The position numbers and the translations under genes were made by a program. This document shows, piece after piece, positions 45,701 to 57,500 of a stretch of DNA of 64,000 bases. The DNA comes from Ciona intestinalis. Lineage: Eukaryota > Chordata > Ascidiacea > Phlebobranchia > Cionidae. Below the pieces are notes generated by a model. That model saw nothing but the letters and a program-made list of their open reading frames with translations, was not told where the DNA came from and did not search any database. Each line of letters begins with the position of its first letter. Position 1 is the stretch's first letter. The stretch lies in NCBI RefSeq assembly GCF_000224145.3, contig NW_004190397.2, forward strand, positions 291,033 to 355,032. The letters are read 5' to 3'.

Positions 45701-48700
45701 CGTTATAAATAAAACGTTATTAGTAAAAAATTATACAAGTAAAAACATATGCTACAATCTACTATATATAATTTTAAATTTATAAATTGGATTAGAAATT
45801 ATAATATTAAAGGGCCTTTTTAAATAACAAAGCGAAAAAATGGAATTCACTTATATAGAATCTTAAATATGTACAGTTAAAATAGGTCTATAAATTAATA
45901 TTATTTACTTTTCTTTTCTTCTATATCTTGATGATGAACTGTTTCGGTGTTGATCTCTTGATCTGTTAACATAAAAATACTAATAATAACATTATATATA
46001 TCATATATATATATATATATATATATTATATCTACTAATATGAATAGCCTATCCAAGAAAAAACGCTGAGAATTTAGAAAAAAAAGGCAAATTATGATAA
46101 CAGTGGGGGAAGATGGGACACCTTTAGCACATAATATCCAAATAGCCTGATTGTGTTTTAAACAATTAACAACGGTCTGTGGAAGTCGTGAAGATACGGT
46201 TTTATAATTCATTGAATGTTTTTTGTTTACTACCAAATGAAAAGAGAAAACTAAACGAAAGAGCGTCCCATCTTCTCCCACCCTACTAGTACTATATATA
46301 TATATATTTATATATGGGCTATAGTATACAATATGGGTGATCTGTTGTACAAACGAAATGAAATACCTTGATCTATGATGTCTATGTCTATGGTGGTGTC
46401 TTCTGTGTCTTGGAGACCTTGACCTTTACAAGTAGGTTACAATTTAAAACTACTTTAAGAAACAAGAAAATAAGACGCAAAAGTATATATAGCCTACATA
46501 TCTAAATGACAAGGACCTTTAAGGTGGCTGTACACAGTATCCGGAATTCATCCGTTTTGCCCGGATTTCGCTGCCGCATGCGGAACTCGGTAATGGGTTT
46601 GCATACGACCTCGCAAGCGAATTCGCATGCCGGATACTGTGTACAGCCACCTTAACAGTTTGTAGTTATATTTAAAGAAATAAAGAGGTTGATAAAACTA
46701 TTCCTTGTTACTCTGCTATATGTTATGTTAATATACATATGTATGTAGTTAGGGTAAAATGGTCAATGTTTTGATTCTAATTTTTAATTCCCCTCCAATT
46801 TGGTAGTAAACATAAAATATTTGTATAAATAATTATATGACCATAGTCTCACAGCTCTAAAAAATTGTTGTTAATTATTAAAATCACAATCAGAAAATAT
46901 AGGATTTAGGTGCTAACAGTATCCCATCTTACCCCACAGTACTATAATTGAACTTTTTTGATAAATTTCAACTAAACATCTGTTAAAAACCTCACCTTGA
47001 TCTTGAATGTGATCTTCTTCTGTGTTTTCTAGATCTTGATCTAAAAGTAACGAAGATTAAGATTTTATGCGCATTTTTGTTTGTTTTGTTGATAAATTCA
47101 ACATAAATGGCTTGTTTGTCTGCTAGGTCTAGTGACCATGCTTATTAAAAATATCAGTCAAACATAAAAAAAACAAAAATAATCACCTACAAAGTAACAT
47201 ACATGGTAACTTGTAAACTGGCATAAGGTGTATGAAACAGAACACCTGTGTTATAATGATTGTCATTTTGGGCCATGTGAGGATAAATAAGTTTCATTCA
47301 TTCATTCAAACTAATAAAGGCAATGTATACCTTGAGCGTGACCGTTTTCTTCTGCTGTCCCTCCTTTATTTGAATCTTCATTTTTCTGACTAGATATTTC
47401 ACCTTTTAGGTCAGTTTTTTGATTATTTTTCCCAACTTTTGCTTCAGAAACATTATTGCTGTCATGTATTTTAATAGTTGTCTTTAATTCTTGCGCAGAA
47501 CTTGATTTAGCAGCTGTTATTTCTTGTAATTTTTCCACAGGGCAATTTACAGCAGTTTTCTGTGTTTCTGAAGTATTTGAATCACTTTTAACAGCAGGGA
47601 CAGGACTTAAAATTTCCGGTTTCGAAATTCGTATTCCATTTTCATTTTTTTCATAACTATCTCCGACTTTTTGGTCATTAACTTTTAAATCAGTGCCTTT
47701 TTGAACAGTTTTTACGCATTGATTTGCACCTGGCATCACAGAACTATTTAACAATACATTCTTTTCCTCTTGTTTTACACTATTTTCAGTTTTTGATAAG
47801 TTCCCATTATTTTTTTTCTCCCCAATCGATAATTTTTCGATTTCTTTAAGTTTGGTAACAGTTTCGTGGTAACAAGTTACTGTTTTCTTTTCAATTTCAC
47901 CCTCTTGGTCGTTTTCATTTACCAATAAACTTTTCTTTAACTTTTTCGGTTCAATTTCCATTTTCGATTGGTCATCACTGTTTTCTTCTTTCTCTCTTTT
48001 CCTTTTTTTCTTTTTGCTCTTTTCCTCTTTATGTTTCTTTTTCTTCTTTGCCTTTTTCTCTTTCTTCTCTTTATCAGTTTCTTCATAGGTGTTAATATTC
48101 TTATCTGATTTTAAACCTACTTTTGCATCTGTAAAGAATTTTCAGGTTTGAGATTTACAACGGGCATTATAGGCTTACAATGTTTGCAAAACTGTGTAAA
48201 TTCACGTAGATTTAGAAGCAACTACCAAATAAAAAAAATACGATCATATATAATATGTATTATATACATAAATTTTTAGAAACGTTAATTTTTAAAAACG
48301 CGAATTATTGATAGGTAGAAGTACTACATAATATGGTTTAAAGGGAAAAAAATTACAAAATACTTTTAAATACACTGCAAAAAGTCCTGGAATGTATTAA
48401 AAAATATATTATAGATCTTACCCATAGCTCTCTTCATTGATTCTTCCAATGATTCAGCTGCATTGGGTAGTCTGTACAAAGCAATTATTGAATATTTAGA
48501 GTCTTAGACACAAGAAGAATGAATGAATGTAACAAATGAATGAATGTAACTTACTATATCCTCGCAAGGCCGGAAAACGACAGTGGTTATAACATGGATT
48601 TAACACCTCTTGCCAGCTTATGAGTTACCATGTATGTTACTTTGTGGGTGATTATTTTTTTGGAATTTTTTATGTATGGCTGATAATTTGGACAACCCAT

Positions 48701-50150
48701 TAGTGACCACTGGGTTGGAGCAATTGCCGTTAAGTGTCCTTCCAAGGACACATACGCCCACAATAGTAGTAGCTGCGAGCCTTGAACCCATCACTTCTGG
48801 GTTACAATTAGGCGCGCTAACCACTATGCCACGGCGCCGGACGATAAGAAAAAAATAACTTTTTATTAAGGTGGTCCCCAGAGTAGGGCATTTTCCCATG
48901 CAATTCAATTAAACTATAAAATAAGGCAAGACCAATCGGGTATTAAGCCATTAATCCAACACCTAAACGCTAAACCTAATATCCTTAGCACGGTGCTTAG
49001 CAGTGATTAGAGTACTTTGCCTGCCTCTGAACTATAAGATTAAACTTTTCCACCCTTATAGGTGAAGTAGATTGAATAAATAGAACTCACTTTATCTTCG
49101 CATGGCTGGGAAACGACAGTTGTTAAACACAGGTGTTCTGTTTCATACACCTTGTGTTAGCTTGCGAGTTACTATGTATGTTACTTTGTGGTGATTATTT
49201 TTAGGGAATTTTTTAGTGTGGCTGACAATTTGGACAAACTATTTGTGACCACTGGGTTGAAGCAATTGCTGTTAAGTGTCTTTTTTAAAAACACATATTA
49301 CGTCTACAATGGTAGCAGCGAAGAGCCTTGAATGCATTACGTTAAAGATTAACAAAGCATCTGTGGTAAATGTTGTCAATTTTCTGCCATACCGGATTAA
49401 ATAGTTACATTTATACATTCAATGTTAACTGCATTATTATTTTAGTAATTAGGCACAAGTGAGGAATCATCTGGTTCGCTACAGATTAAGCTGGTGGAAA
49501 GTGTTGGAGGTTGGTAGTTAAAGGTTGGTTATAAATTAGGGGTCAGTGGTTATAGGCCACATTGCAAAGAATGGCCTGCAAAGACATTGAATGCTTATTT
49601 TCGACAAATATTCGAGCAATTTTTATTTTTTTTGACAAAAATTAAAGTTTCCAATCTTGGTTATTTAGTTGGGGGTTAGCGGTAGGAAAATGATTCTTTA
49701 CTGTTTCCATTACATTATATAAGTAAAGGAAAATAAAAAAAATCACCTACAAAGTAACATACAAGGTAACTCGTAAGCTGGCGGAAGGTGTATGAAACAG
49801 AACATTCGTGGTATAACGACAGTCGGGTGCCAGTTAAGAATCTTCCCCCCCCACCTTATTTGCTAACCACTAACCCCTAACCCCTAGGTTAAGGGGTTAG
49901 GTGTTGATGGTTAGGGGGTTGGTGGTTATAGGGGTTAGTAGTTAGTGGTTATAGGGGTTAGTGGTTAGCAAATAAGGTAGGGGAGAAAGACTCTTCACTA
50001 CCACCGACAGTCGTTTTCAGGCCACGCAAGGATAACGTGAACACATTCATTTATTCATTCATAGGAAAATACAGCTTACCCATTCATTCCAAATTGTTTC
50101 AGCTTGTTATCCACAAATGACTTGAAAATATCGTCTACGTCGTTCGTCAT
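39717..50150 (-). CDS. SON: SON DNA/RNA-binding splicing co-factor
   Basis: Nuclear-speckle protein that supports splicing of weak introns. Exons seen on the minus strand: 50080-50150, 48422-48471, 47331-48128, 46996-47040, 46367-46423, 45909-45962, 45290-45404, 44724-44879, 43716-43871, 43132-43275, 42534-42647, 41378-41416, 40755-40899, 40233-40447, 39717-39836. Evidence: the N-terminus DDIFKSFVDNKLKQF resembles vertebrate SON; Lys-rich and RS-rich middle; KEFPVSSGSQHQ; PGQFTGSSGLQ; a G-patch with VGGIGKALLQKMGW; and a C-terminal double-stranded-RNA-binding domain (SGKHPVSALMEIC, LVHNSGPDH, VALQGMGLIPK-stop). About 760 codons, far shorter than human, because the vertebrate repeat region is absent. 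The phase at the end of exon 47331-48128 does not match the RS micro-exons downstream, so one exon is missing or a base is wrong. The 13-codon exon 41378-41416 is less certain. AATAAA on the minus strand lies at 39699-39704. Confidence 0.93.
40493..40692. mobile_element. TIR MITE, SON intron
   Basis: TAGTAGTGTGGGAAAAGATA to CATCTTTCCCCACGCTACTA, flanked by TATATA. Confidence 0.8.
41943..42138. mobile_element. TIR MITE, SON intron
   Basis: AGTAGGGTGGGGGTATGACG to CATCTCTCCCCACCCTTCTA. Confidence 0.8.
42170..42480. repeat. AT-rich low-complexity stretch, SON intron
   Basis: Nearly pure A/T with several TATATA runs; no feature beyond composition. Confidence 0.8.
43525..43710. repeat. About 24-bp tandem repeat made of MITE termini, SON intron
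   Basis: Seven copies of GTCCCATCTTCCCCTTAAA, which is the inverted-repeat terminus of the common MITE; the array abuts SON exon 43716-43871. Confidence 0.8.
44400..44722 (+). mobile_element. tRNA-derived SINE, nearly full length, SON intron
   Basis: Its ATTCATTC tail runs into the splice donor of SON exon 44724-44879 (opposite strand). Two 5'-truncated tails precede it at 44155-44290 and 44283-44399. Confidence 0.85.
45510..45692. mobile_element. TIR MITE, SON intron
   Basis: TAGTAGGGTGGGGTTAAATG to CATCTTTCCCCACCCTACTA. Confidence 0.8.
46102..46295. mobile_element. TIR MITE, SON intron
   Basis: AACAGTGGGGGAAGATGGGA to CATCTTCTCCCACCCTACTA. A diverged subfamily copy follows at 46745-46945. 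Confidence 0.8.
46519..46655. mobile_element. piggyBac-like MITE (137 bp), SON intron
   Basis: Perfect inverted termini AAGGTGGCTGTACACAGTAT with CCGG inward on both sides, bounded by TTAA at 46519 and 46652. A TTAA target is the hallmark of piggyBac-type elements. Confidence 0.8.
48530..48840 (-). mobile_element. tRNA-derived SINE, full length, SON intron
   Basis: Ends with the complement of the A box (GCGCGCTAACCACTATGCCA) and CGGCGCC; same strand as SON. Confidence 0.85.
49730..50062 (+). mobile_element. 5'-truncated SINE split by a hAT-like MITE
   Basis: SINE tail sequence up to 49825 and from 50006 onward is continuous once the inserted element at 49826-50005 is removed. Confidence 0.8.
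49826..50005. mobile_element. hAT-like MITE (180 bp) inserted in a SINE
   Basis: Inverted termini GGTGCCAGTTAAGAATCTT and GGTGGTAGTGAAGAGTCTT, perfect 8-bp target duplication GACAGTCG (49818-49825, 50006-50013). The interior is a long G-rich/C-rich inverted repeat with TTAGGGG-type units. Same family as 23761-23848. Confidence 0.85.
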
Positions 50151-51518
50151 TTTGTAAATTCCGTGTATTTTACAATAAAATACTTTAAATTTGATCTTGC
50201 ATATGTTAAACGCTGAGTTTTGCTTCACAAAATTACGATCTTTCGCTACAAAAACGTGCGATTGACAGCTAAAGCAAAATAGAGTATTTAATTATAGTGT
50301 TTCCAATCGGCAATTATTGACTGTAGGATAGATGCGACAGAAATCATAAACGGTCAACACTGCAGATTAGTGCTTGTCAAATACATAGAAATACACGCAT
50401 CTGATAATCCAAAATCGTTCTGCTGTTTATTGATTTTATTTTATCACTAATACGCAAGCGAATTTTCGTTAAAAATTTATAAAATTCGTTTACCTTAACG
50501 AAAAATGATTTGTTTTGGTTTAAAAGTAAAATTTCCGAAAGTCGACGAGGCATGACCATAAAGTTACGACAAGACGCCCATTCATTCAACATTAGCAGTT
50601 ATGGAGAATGGTAGAAATTCGTTGTTGTTTTGTACAGGAAACGAAAGTGTTTTGATAGGAAAATGAAGAATTTGCGGGAACTTATTTCACACGTCGCGTA
50701 TAAAATACTCAAGAGTAAGAATGAGGCTTGTTAACTCGTTTTTGAAGTTTACAATATTACGTGTTTTTGTGTGCAAGTAATTTTTTATATATTTTCTCAT
50801 TAAAAACTTGTTTTAGTGTATTTAAATCGCTTGTTGTTAAGTTTTAGTTAGTTTTCAAATGTTTTTGTTTTTGATTCCATTTAAAATGACGTCATACTGT
50901 TTAAAATATTTTTAAAAATGACGTCATACTATTTTGCGTTTAGTTTTGAAAGGAAGGATTTTTTTGCTTTTTTCACAATATTTCCATTTAAAATACATAG
51001 ATTATTAAAATATATCTAATTAATTTAATCACAATAATAAATGTTGGTACCGTTTTCATAGTTTTCTAAACTTAAAAATATTCTATTTTTCTTTACGCTC
51101 ACTTTTGTTTCTATTAGAAGTTTAACTTGAATATAATTAAACATAAATGGCTCGTCTGTCCGCTAGGTGTAGCGACCACGCTTATTTTCTTCCAATTAAA
51201 TGTAAACATGTTTTTAACTGTAAGTGTGTTTTAACAACAGTCATTTATCGCTATATCCTGTCTTTTCGTTTAAAATATTTTAAATCTTTGCTTCCATAAT
51301 CGAAGAGACAAATAAAGTTATTTTTATTATCATCTTACAACTGTCATTAGCCTGCCAACAGAAGAAAATAATTTACAATTTTCAAATTATTCAATAATAT
51401 TACTAATACATATTCACAGTGTTGCAGAAAAAAATAGTACAAAAAATTTGCTTGCTTTTGTATAGACACTTAAAACCTGTTACAATTTGTATAAACCATC
51501 ACATTGTATGGTGTTGTC
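50151..51518. promoter_or_regulatory. Divergent region between SON and RASSF8
   Basis: The 1.4 kb between two start codons on opposite strands must hold both promoters. 50151-51100 is AT-rich and mostly repeat-free, with two TGACGTCAT motifs near 50886 and 50920; 51110-51335 is a copy of a dispersed repeat ending in AATAAAGTTATT. No coding exon seen. Confidence 0.5.
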
Positions 51519-54500
51519 ATGGAATTAAAGGTCTGGGTAGACGGTATACAACGTGTGGTATGCGGAATAAATGAACAAACCACTGTACAAGAGGTTGTGA
51601 TTGCCCTAGCTCAAGCTACAGGTATAAACATATGTTTAAATTTTGTAAAGTATATGTTTAATGGGTACTTTAACAAATGTAACTTGCTTTCATCCTCGCG
51701 TGGCTGGAAAACCAGAGTTATTATAACACGGGTGTTCTGTTTCATACACCCTGTGCCTGCTTTTTTTTTACCATGTATGTTACTTTGTGGAAATGTGGGT
51801 GATTATTTTTTCATGGATTTTTCTTCTTTTTTTTGTAAGGCCGATAACTCAGGTCCTAGAGCAAGAAAAGTCTAGAGACCTGGATATGTTCCAGAGTTTT
51901 TGGGTCAGAAATGGCCTTCTACTTATAGTGAATCATAATATTTTCTTATATTACACCTTAACAATTGATTTGTATTTCATATTTTCATATTACAGGGCGC
52001 ACTGGTCGTTACACACTTGTTGAGCAATGGAGAGGCACAGAAAAAATGCTACCTCCAACAGAAAGACCCTTACAGGTTGATTAACATATGTTAAATTGAA
52101 TGTATGTGTCCTTGGCCAAGACACTTAATGGTCATTGAACCAACTCAGTGGTCATTCATGGTTTAGAGCAGCATTTCTTAAAACGGGAGTAAATTCCTCG
52201 TCTTTAGAGGTTAAATGAGCTACCAATTAAAATCCACATCAGTTGACGGGACAGAAAAATTGTGCCAGTTGTAGTACTTTACCAGACATTGAACAACTCG
52301 TTGCCAAAAGCTAGTGCATCCGTCGCATTAAATATAACTGCTGTAATTAGTTGTTTTCGCTTTTTAATAAATGAGCGTCATATTACATATTGGGGGTAAA
52401 TCTGATAACCATCTTTGTTAAAAGGGTAAAGCATACAAAAAGTTTAAGAACCACTGCTTTAGAGCAATTAGTTAGCCCTACAGGAAAAATGCCCCACAAT
52501 GAAACAATTATTTACCTATACAGTAAGTTACATACATGGTAACTTGTAAACGAGCATGCAGTGTATGAAATGGAACACCTGTATTATAACATGAAATAAG
52601 ACACCTGTGTTATTGCTTTTCCACATTGAGTTAATCATTTACATTCATTATTTACTACTATTTGAGCAGTGATACTACAAAAGCATTCTACAGAAACTGT
52701 TTTATTAGTCGAGTCACGCCCTTTAAGCTAAAATTCCTATGTCTGCTTATAGATAATGTGTAGCGGCTTATCTTCAGTTGTTAAGCCTTGGTGTCTGTAG
52801 CAAACAGAATATCCATGCTTTTAAAATGACGTAACTATGGTCTGATTCTATAAATATAGCTTTAAACTGGTCACTAAAATAGGTTGTAGCATCCTGGGTG
52901 TCTGTCATGATATTGGTCCAACTCTGGCCTAAATCTCAGGCCCCACGGCATGCCTTGGGGGAACTTCACCCATATGGCCACATAGAATAGAATTTTCTGT
53001 GGAAAATCCCAGATCCCATGGCATGCCATGCTGTAGAACCTCACCCAAGAAAAAAAATTTTAGCCTATATAATAATAATATAAATTATATATATTTCGAA
53101 TTTTTAACATGTGTTTTTTCCAGGTTTTATCGAATTTTGGCGACCGCAGTCCCAGTGTTCAGTTTATTTTACGACGAACCGGCGCGAGCAGTGTTTCCAG
53201 TCATAACGATGATGAAAGTGTTGTCACGCCTGAACGCACAGGATACAGGTAACGAACCTAGCTATTTTATTAATTTCTAAACCATGTTTTAGCTTTGGTC
53301 AAGAATCAAGTATGGAAATTTTATTGGTTTTGCTAAATTAGATCTGTCAATTTAATTACATATATATATATTAACAGTTTTTTAAGCATATCATTTTTTG
53401 TATTAGGCATATAATTTTAACACATTGAAGACAGAGTTAAACTAAGTCTTAAATATGACAGACCCTTTTTATATTATATATGTAATAATATAAACCACAT
53501 ATATATGAATAAACCACGAAAATTGTGACTGAAAAAAAATTGTATTTTCAGGCAAAGCCTCCCACCCCAAATGAAACATCGGCAAAAAAATGATGCTGTT
53601 TTAAATAGAAAAGAACCGAAACGAAAATCCCTAACAATAATAGGTAAGTTTCTTAATAGCATATTAACCTACTATTTTTATGCATAATTGTTTAGGCTAT
53701 AGCATATTAAAGGGTGGGGGAAGATGGGACACCTTTAACACATAATATCCAAATATCCTGATCGTGTTTTAAACATTTAACAATGATCAATGGGAGTCGT
53801 GAGGATACAGTTTCATAATTCTTTGAATGTTCTTTGTTTACTACCAAATGGGACGAGAAAATACAATGATAAGGTGTCCCATCTTCCCCGACCCTACTAT
53901 TCATTAAAAAAATCCATTATAAGAACACAATAAATTTTCTTTTCAAGGTTCAGCCAACTCAAGTGACTCAATCCAAAAGCCCAGAGTTGGAGAAAATAAA
54001 TTTAAATTTCCCGAAGTCGAAATAAAAAAGCCTGTATTGAACGTAGTCTCAAATAACAACAATAACAATACTGCTACAAAGAAAAAGCCACTAATGCCAC
54101 CTTCGTTCCGAATGGAAGGCCTGCCATCAAAAAAGGAACCTTTTACACCACCCCCTAGCAGCGCCGCTCAAGGGGATGTGCAAAAGTCACCGGCTAAGTC
54201 AAGACCAGATTTATCCTACAGTGCGAAGAAAAAAGCGTTAATACCGCCTGCTTTTCGAAAAGACGATATGGGCCCATTACAAGGGGCTAACAGTCCGCCC
54301 ATGCTGCCTGGGCAGAGAACAAGTACTAGCAGTAATAACACCTTAACTGGGACTCTACAAAAGCCTCGAAAATGGTCAGAGTCGAAAACAATAGCAGTAC
54401 CAGTCAACTCCCCTCCCCCAGTTAAAGTAAAAACACCAGACATAGAAAGAGCTCGCTCGGATTTCACGAATCTCGTACTTGAACAGAATGGGCATATTAA

Positions 54501-57500
54501 AGAGCAAACCACTACTCTTAACTCGCTTTCTAATGAACTGGAAAAATTTCAAGAAACTTTGGAAAAAAAAGATAAAACCTCACTGCAGACTAAGGTATAT
54601 AAAATTATGTTTGAAAGTTTGCAAATGAATGGGTGTGTTATAGCTTATAAATTTTAAGAACTATAAATGGTCTCAGATGTCAGAATTTTTGTTAACGAAT
54701 AAAAAATTAAAGTGATGTTAAAATAACTGTAAGGGTGTTTTAACAACTGTTGTTTTGTCGCTATATCTTGTCTTTTCGTTTACAATATTTCTAATTCTTC
54801 GCTACCGTAGTCGAAAAGACAAATAAAAGTTATTATAAGATTTAGATAAATGTAACTGTGGACAGTAGCGCACCTGCTTTTAGGGGTAATGGGTTCAAGG
54901 CTCTTTGCTGCTACTTCTGCTTTATATATATAGGGGTATAGAAAATATAAAAATGATGACAGAAATTATTCCCTAATTGCATTATTTCAGTTTATCTTTG
55001 GTTTTTGCACAGAGAGAAATTGAAGAATTGGAAAAACAAATAGAAAGAAATGAATCCGATTTGTTCAGCGAAAAATTACTCGAAGGTTTATTGGATGAAG
55101 AAAAAGACAAAGGTCTGTTATGAGTACTGTTGTATGTGTGTTTCATGCTATAAAATCTTTAAAAACCGCTATTTTTTGTTATACGCATAGTTTTTTTGAA
55201 GTGCCTAAATTTCACATGCATTTTTGTCTCAAGAAACCTAAAGAAATAAAATACTGGTACACTAATTTCGCTATTTCAAGAACACTTAAATAAATATTCA
55301 CCCTAATTTAGCCATTTATATGAAAACAGTTTAATGTAAAGCACTAAATTAAATTTAGCCATTAAAAAATATATACCTATATAAATATAGTAGGATAGGG
55401 AAAGATGGGACACCTTTTCATTCTATTTTCTTGTCCCATTTGGTAGTAAACAAAAAACATTCAAAGAATTATAAAACCACTTCTCTATAAATAGTTGTTA
55501 ATTGTTTAAAACATGATCAGGATATTTGGATATTATGTGCTAAAGGTGTCCTGTCTTACCCCAAAGTACTATATATACATAATATAGTCACATTAGATTT
55601 TGCAAATTAACTTATAATCCTAATACAGAAAACTAATCTAAAATGAAAATTCCAAAGTAATTTCTAATACCAGTACAGCTAATTACAGTGTGAGCACTTA
55701 AATGGCAATTAGCTAGAAGGTGATTATGTACTTAGCGGTAAAATGTCGCTGGGAAATTCCAATGTATTTTCTCCCTACAGTAGTACCTAAATTATTCATG
55801 TATTATATAGTGGGACCATGTAAATTGCAAATTCTGCTGCTATAATAATAAAATATTTTATTTGGAATGTATAATACTATACAGTAGGGTGGGGAAAGAT
55901 GGGACACATTTTTATTCTATTTTCTTGTCCCATTTAGTAGTAAACAAAGAACATTCGAAGAATTATAAAACCGTATCCTAACGACTCCCATACACTGTTG
56001 TTAATTGTTTAAAACACGATCAGGCTATTTGGATATTATGTGCTAAAAGTTTCCCGTCTTTCCCCCCCTACTATATTGTATGTAATGTATGATATAATAT
56101 AATACGCTATTTTGAAACCTGCAATAACATTTTTGATTGGTTGAGGCTATTTTATGAACCCAGTTATTGTACAGGCTTAAAAAGCCGTTTACAGTTGCAA
56201 CTATTCGTTTAAAACGGTCATGTTTTTTACCTAAGAAGTTTGCACTCTGTTTTAACCTTTAGCGTGTTAAACGACTGTCGTTTTATTGTTATTTCACAAC
56301 TTTTTATATTTGTTTATTACTCTGACCTTTTTGGCTGTAACTGAAGAAACAAATTAAACTTATTATTATAATACTGTAGGATAAGATGGATACTATTACT
56401 GTTAGCACCTAAATCCCATATTTCCTGACCAGGTTTTAAACAATACCCAACGCCCTTCAAAAGTTGCTGGGATACAGTTAAAAGTTGCTGTAAATGTTTT
56501 TATTTATTACAACCAAATAGACCAGAAAGAGAATGAAAACATGTCCCATTTACCCAACCCTACTACATCAATATTCCCAAATTTTCAAAACAAATTTTGT
56601 AGATATCTTTTGTTTACTACCAAAAAGAGAGATAATGAAATGTCCCATCCTACCCCACCATTCTATAATTACATTTCGATATTTTTAGGTGTACTCTTAA
56701 GAAAGCAGAGCGAAAATTACCAAACAGAAATTGACACAATGAATTCTAGCATAAGGGAATTGGAAGAGAAATTTAAATTCCTCAATGAGGTATGCTAGCT
56801 TTTATACCTTGGGGCATTTGTCTGGTGTTGTATAACTATATGCTTTCAGGCTTAATATGTTATTAAAATTATGAGTTAAGCCTTAGCTTTTAAGAGCATT
56901 TTTAGGCCTACAATTTAAGGCTAAGCTGTTTTAAAAATATTTTTTTTATACAAAAAAACGGTATATATATATATATATTTTGCTGTAATTTTTTATTAAA
57001 AATATTTTATTTTTTACCATAATATGTAAAACTGTACCATAACAAAATTTTGTAGTCTTGTTAATTTAGTGACTAATTAATACATTGTATAGTTTTAAGC
57101 AAAGCACATATATATCCACTATTTTGAACTATAGCCTTAAATTGGCATAACACTGTTTGGGCCAACTCTGGCCTAAATCCAAGGTCCCATGGCATGCCTT
57201 GCTGTAGGGCCTTACCCATATTTAATTTTCACAATGTGTTTACACTTATTTTTAAGGTAATGGGCCAACTGTGGCCTAAATTTAAGGTCCTGCCATAGGA
57301 CCTGACCTATATAGAATATCACACACTTTTTTTAAAACAAAAAAATATGAATTTAATTTTACCAGGAAATTGTTCAAGCCACAAAAGAAAAAACCCTTAA
57401 AGCAAAGTCCGCAGCCGCGGTGTTCAGGTATGATTTTCACATAAGTTTTAAAAATGGTTTTAAACTTTTTACTTTACTGAAAATGGTCTTAGTTTTTTAA

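Noticed and set aside
49870..49985. Telomere repeat or interstitial telomere
   Set aside because: TTAGGGG-like units are irregular and sit inside a hAT-like MITE with clear ends and target duplication.
54216..54512. 98-codon minus-strand frame
   Set aside because: Lies antisense within the large RASSF8 exon; no homology noticed.
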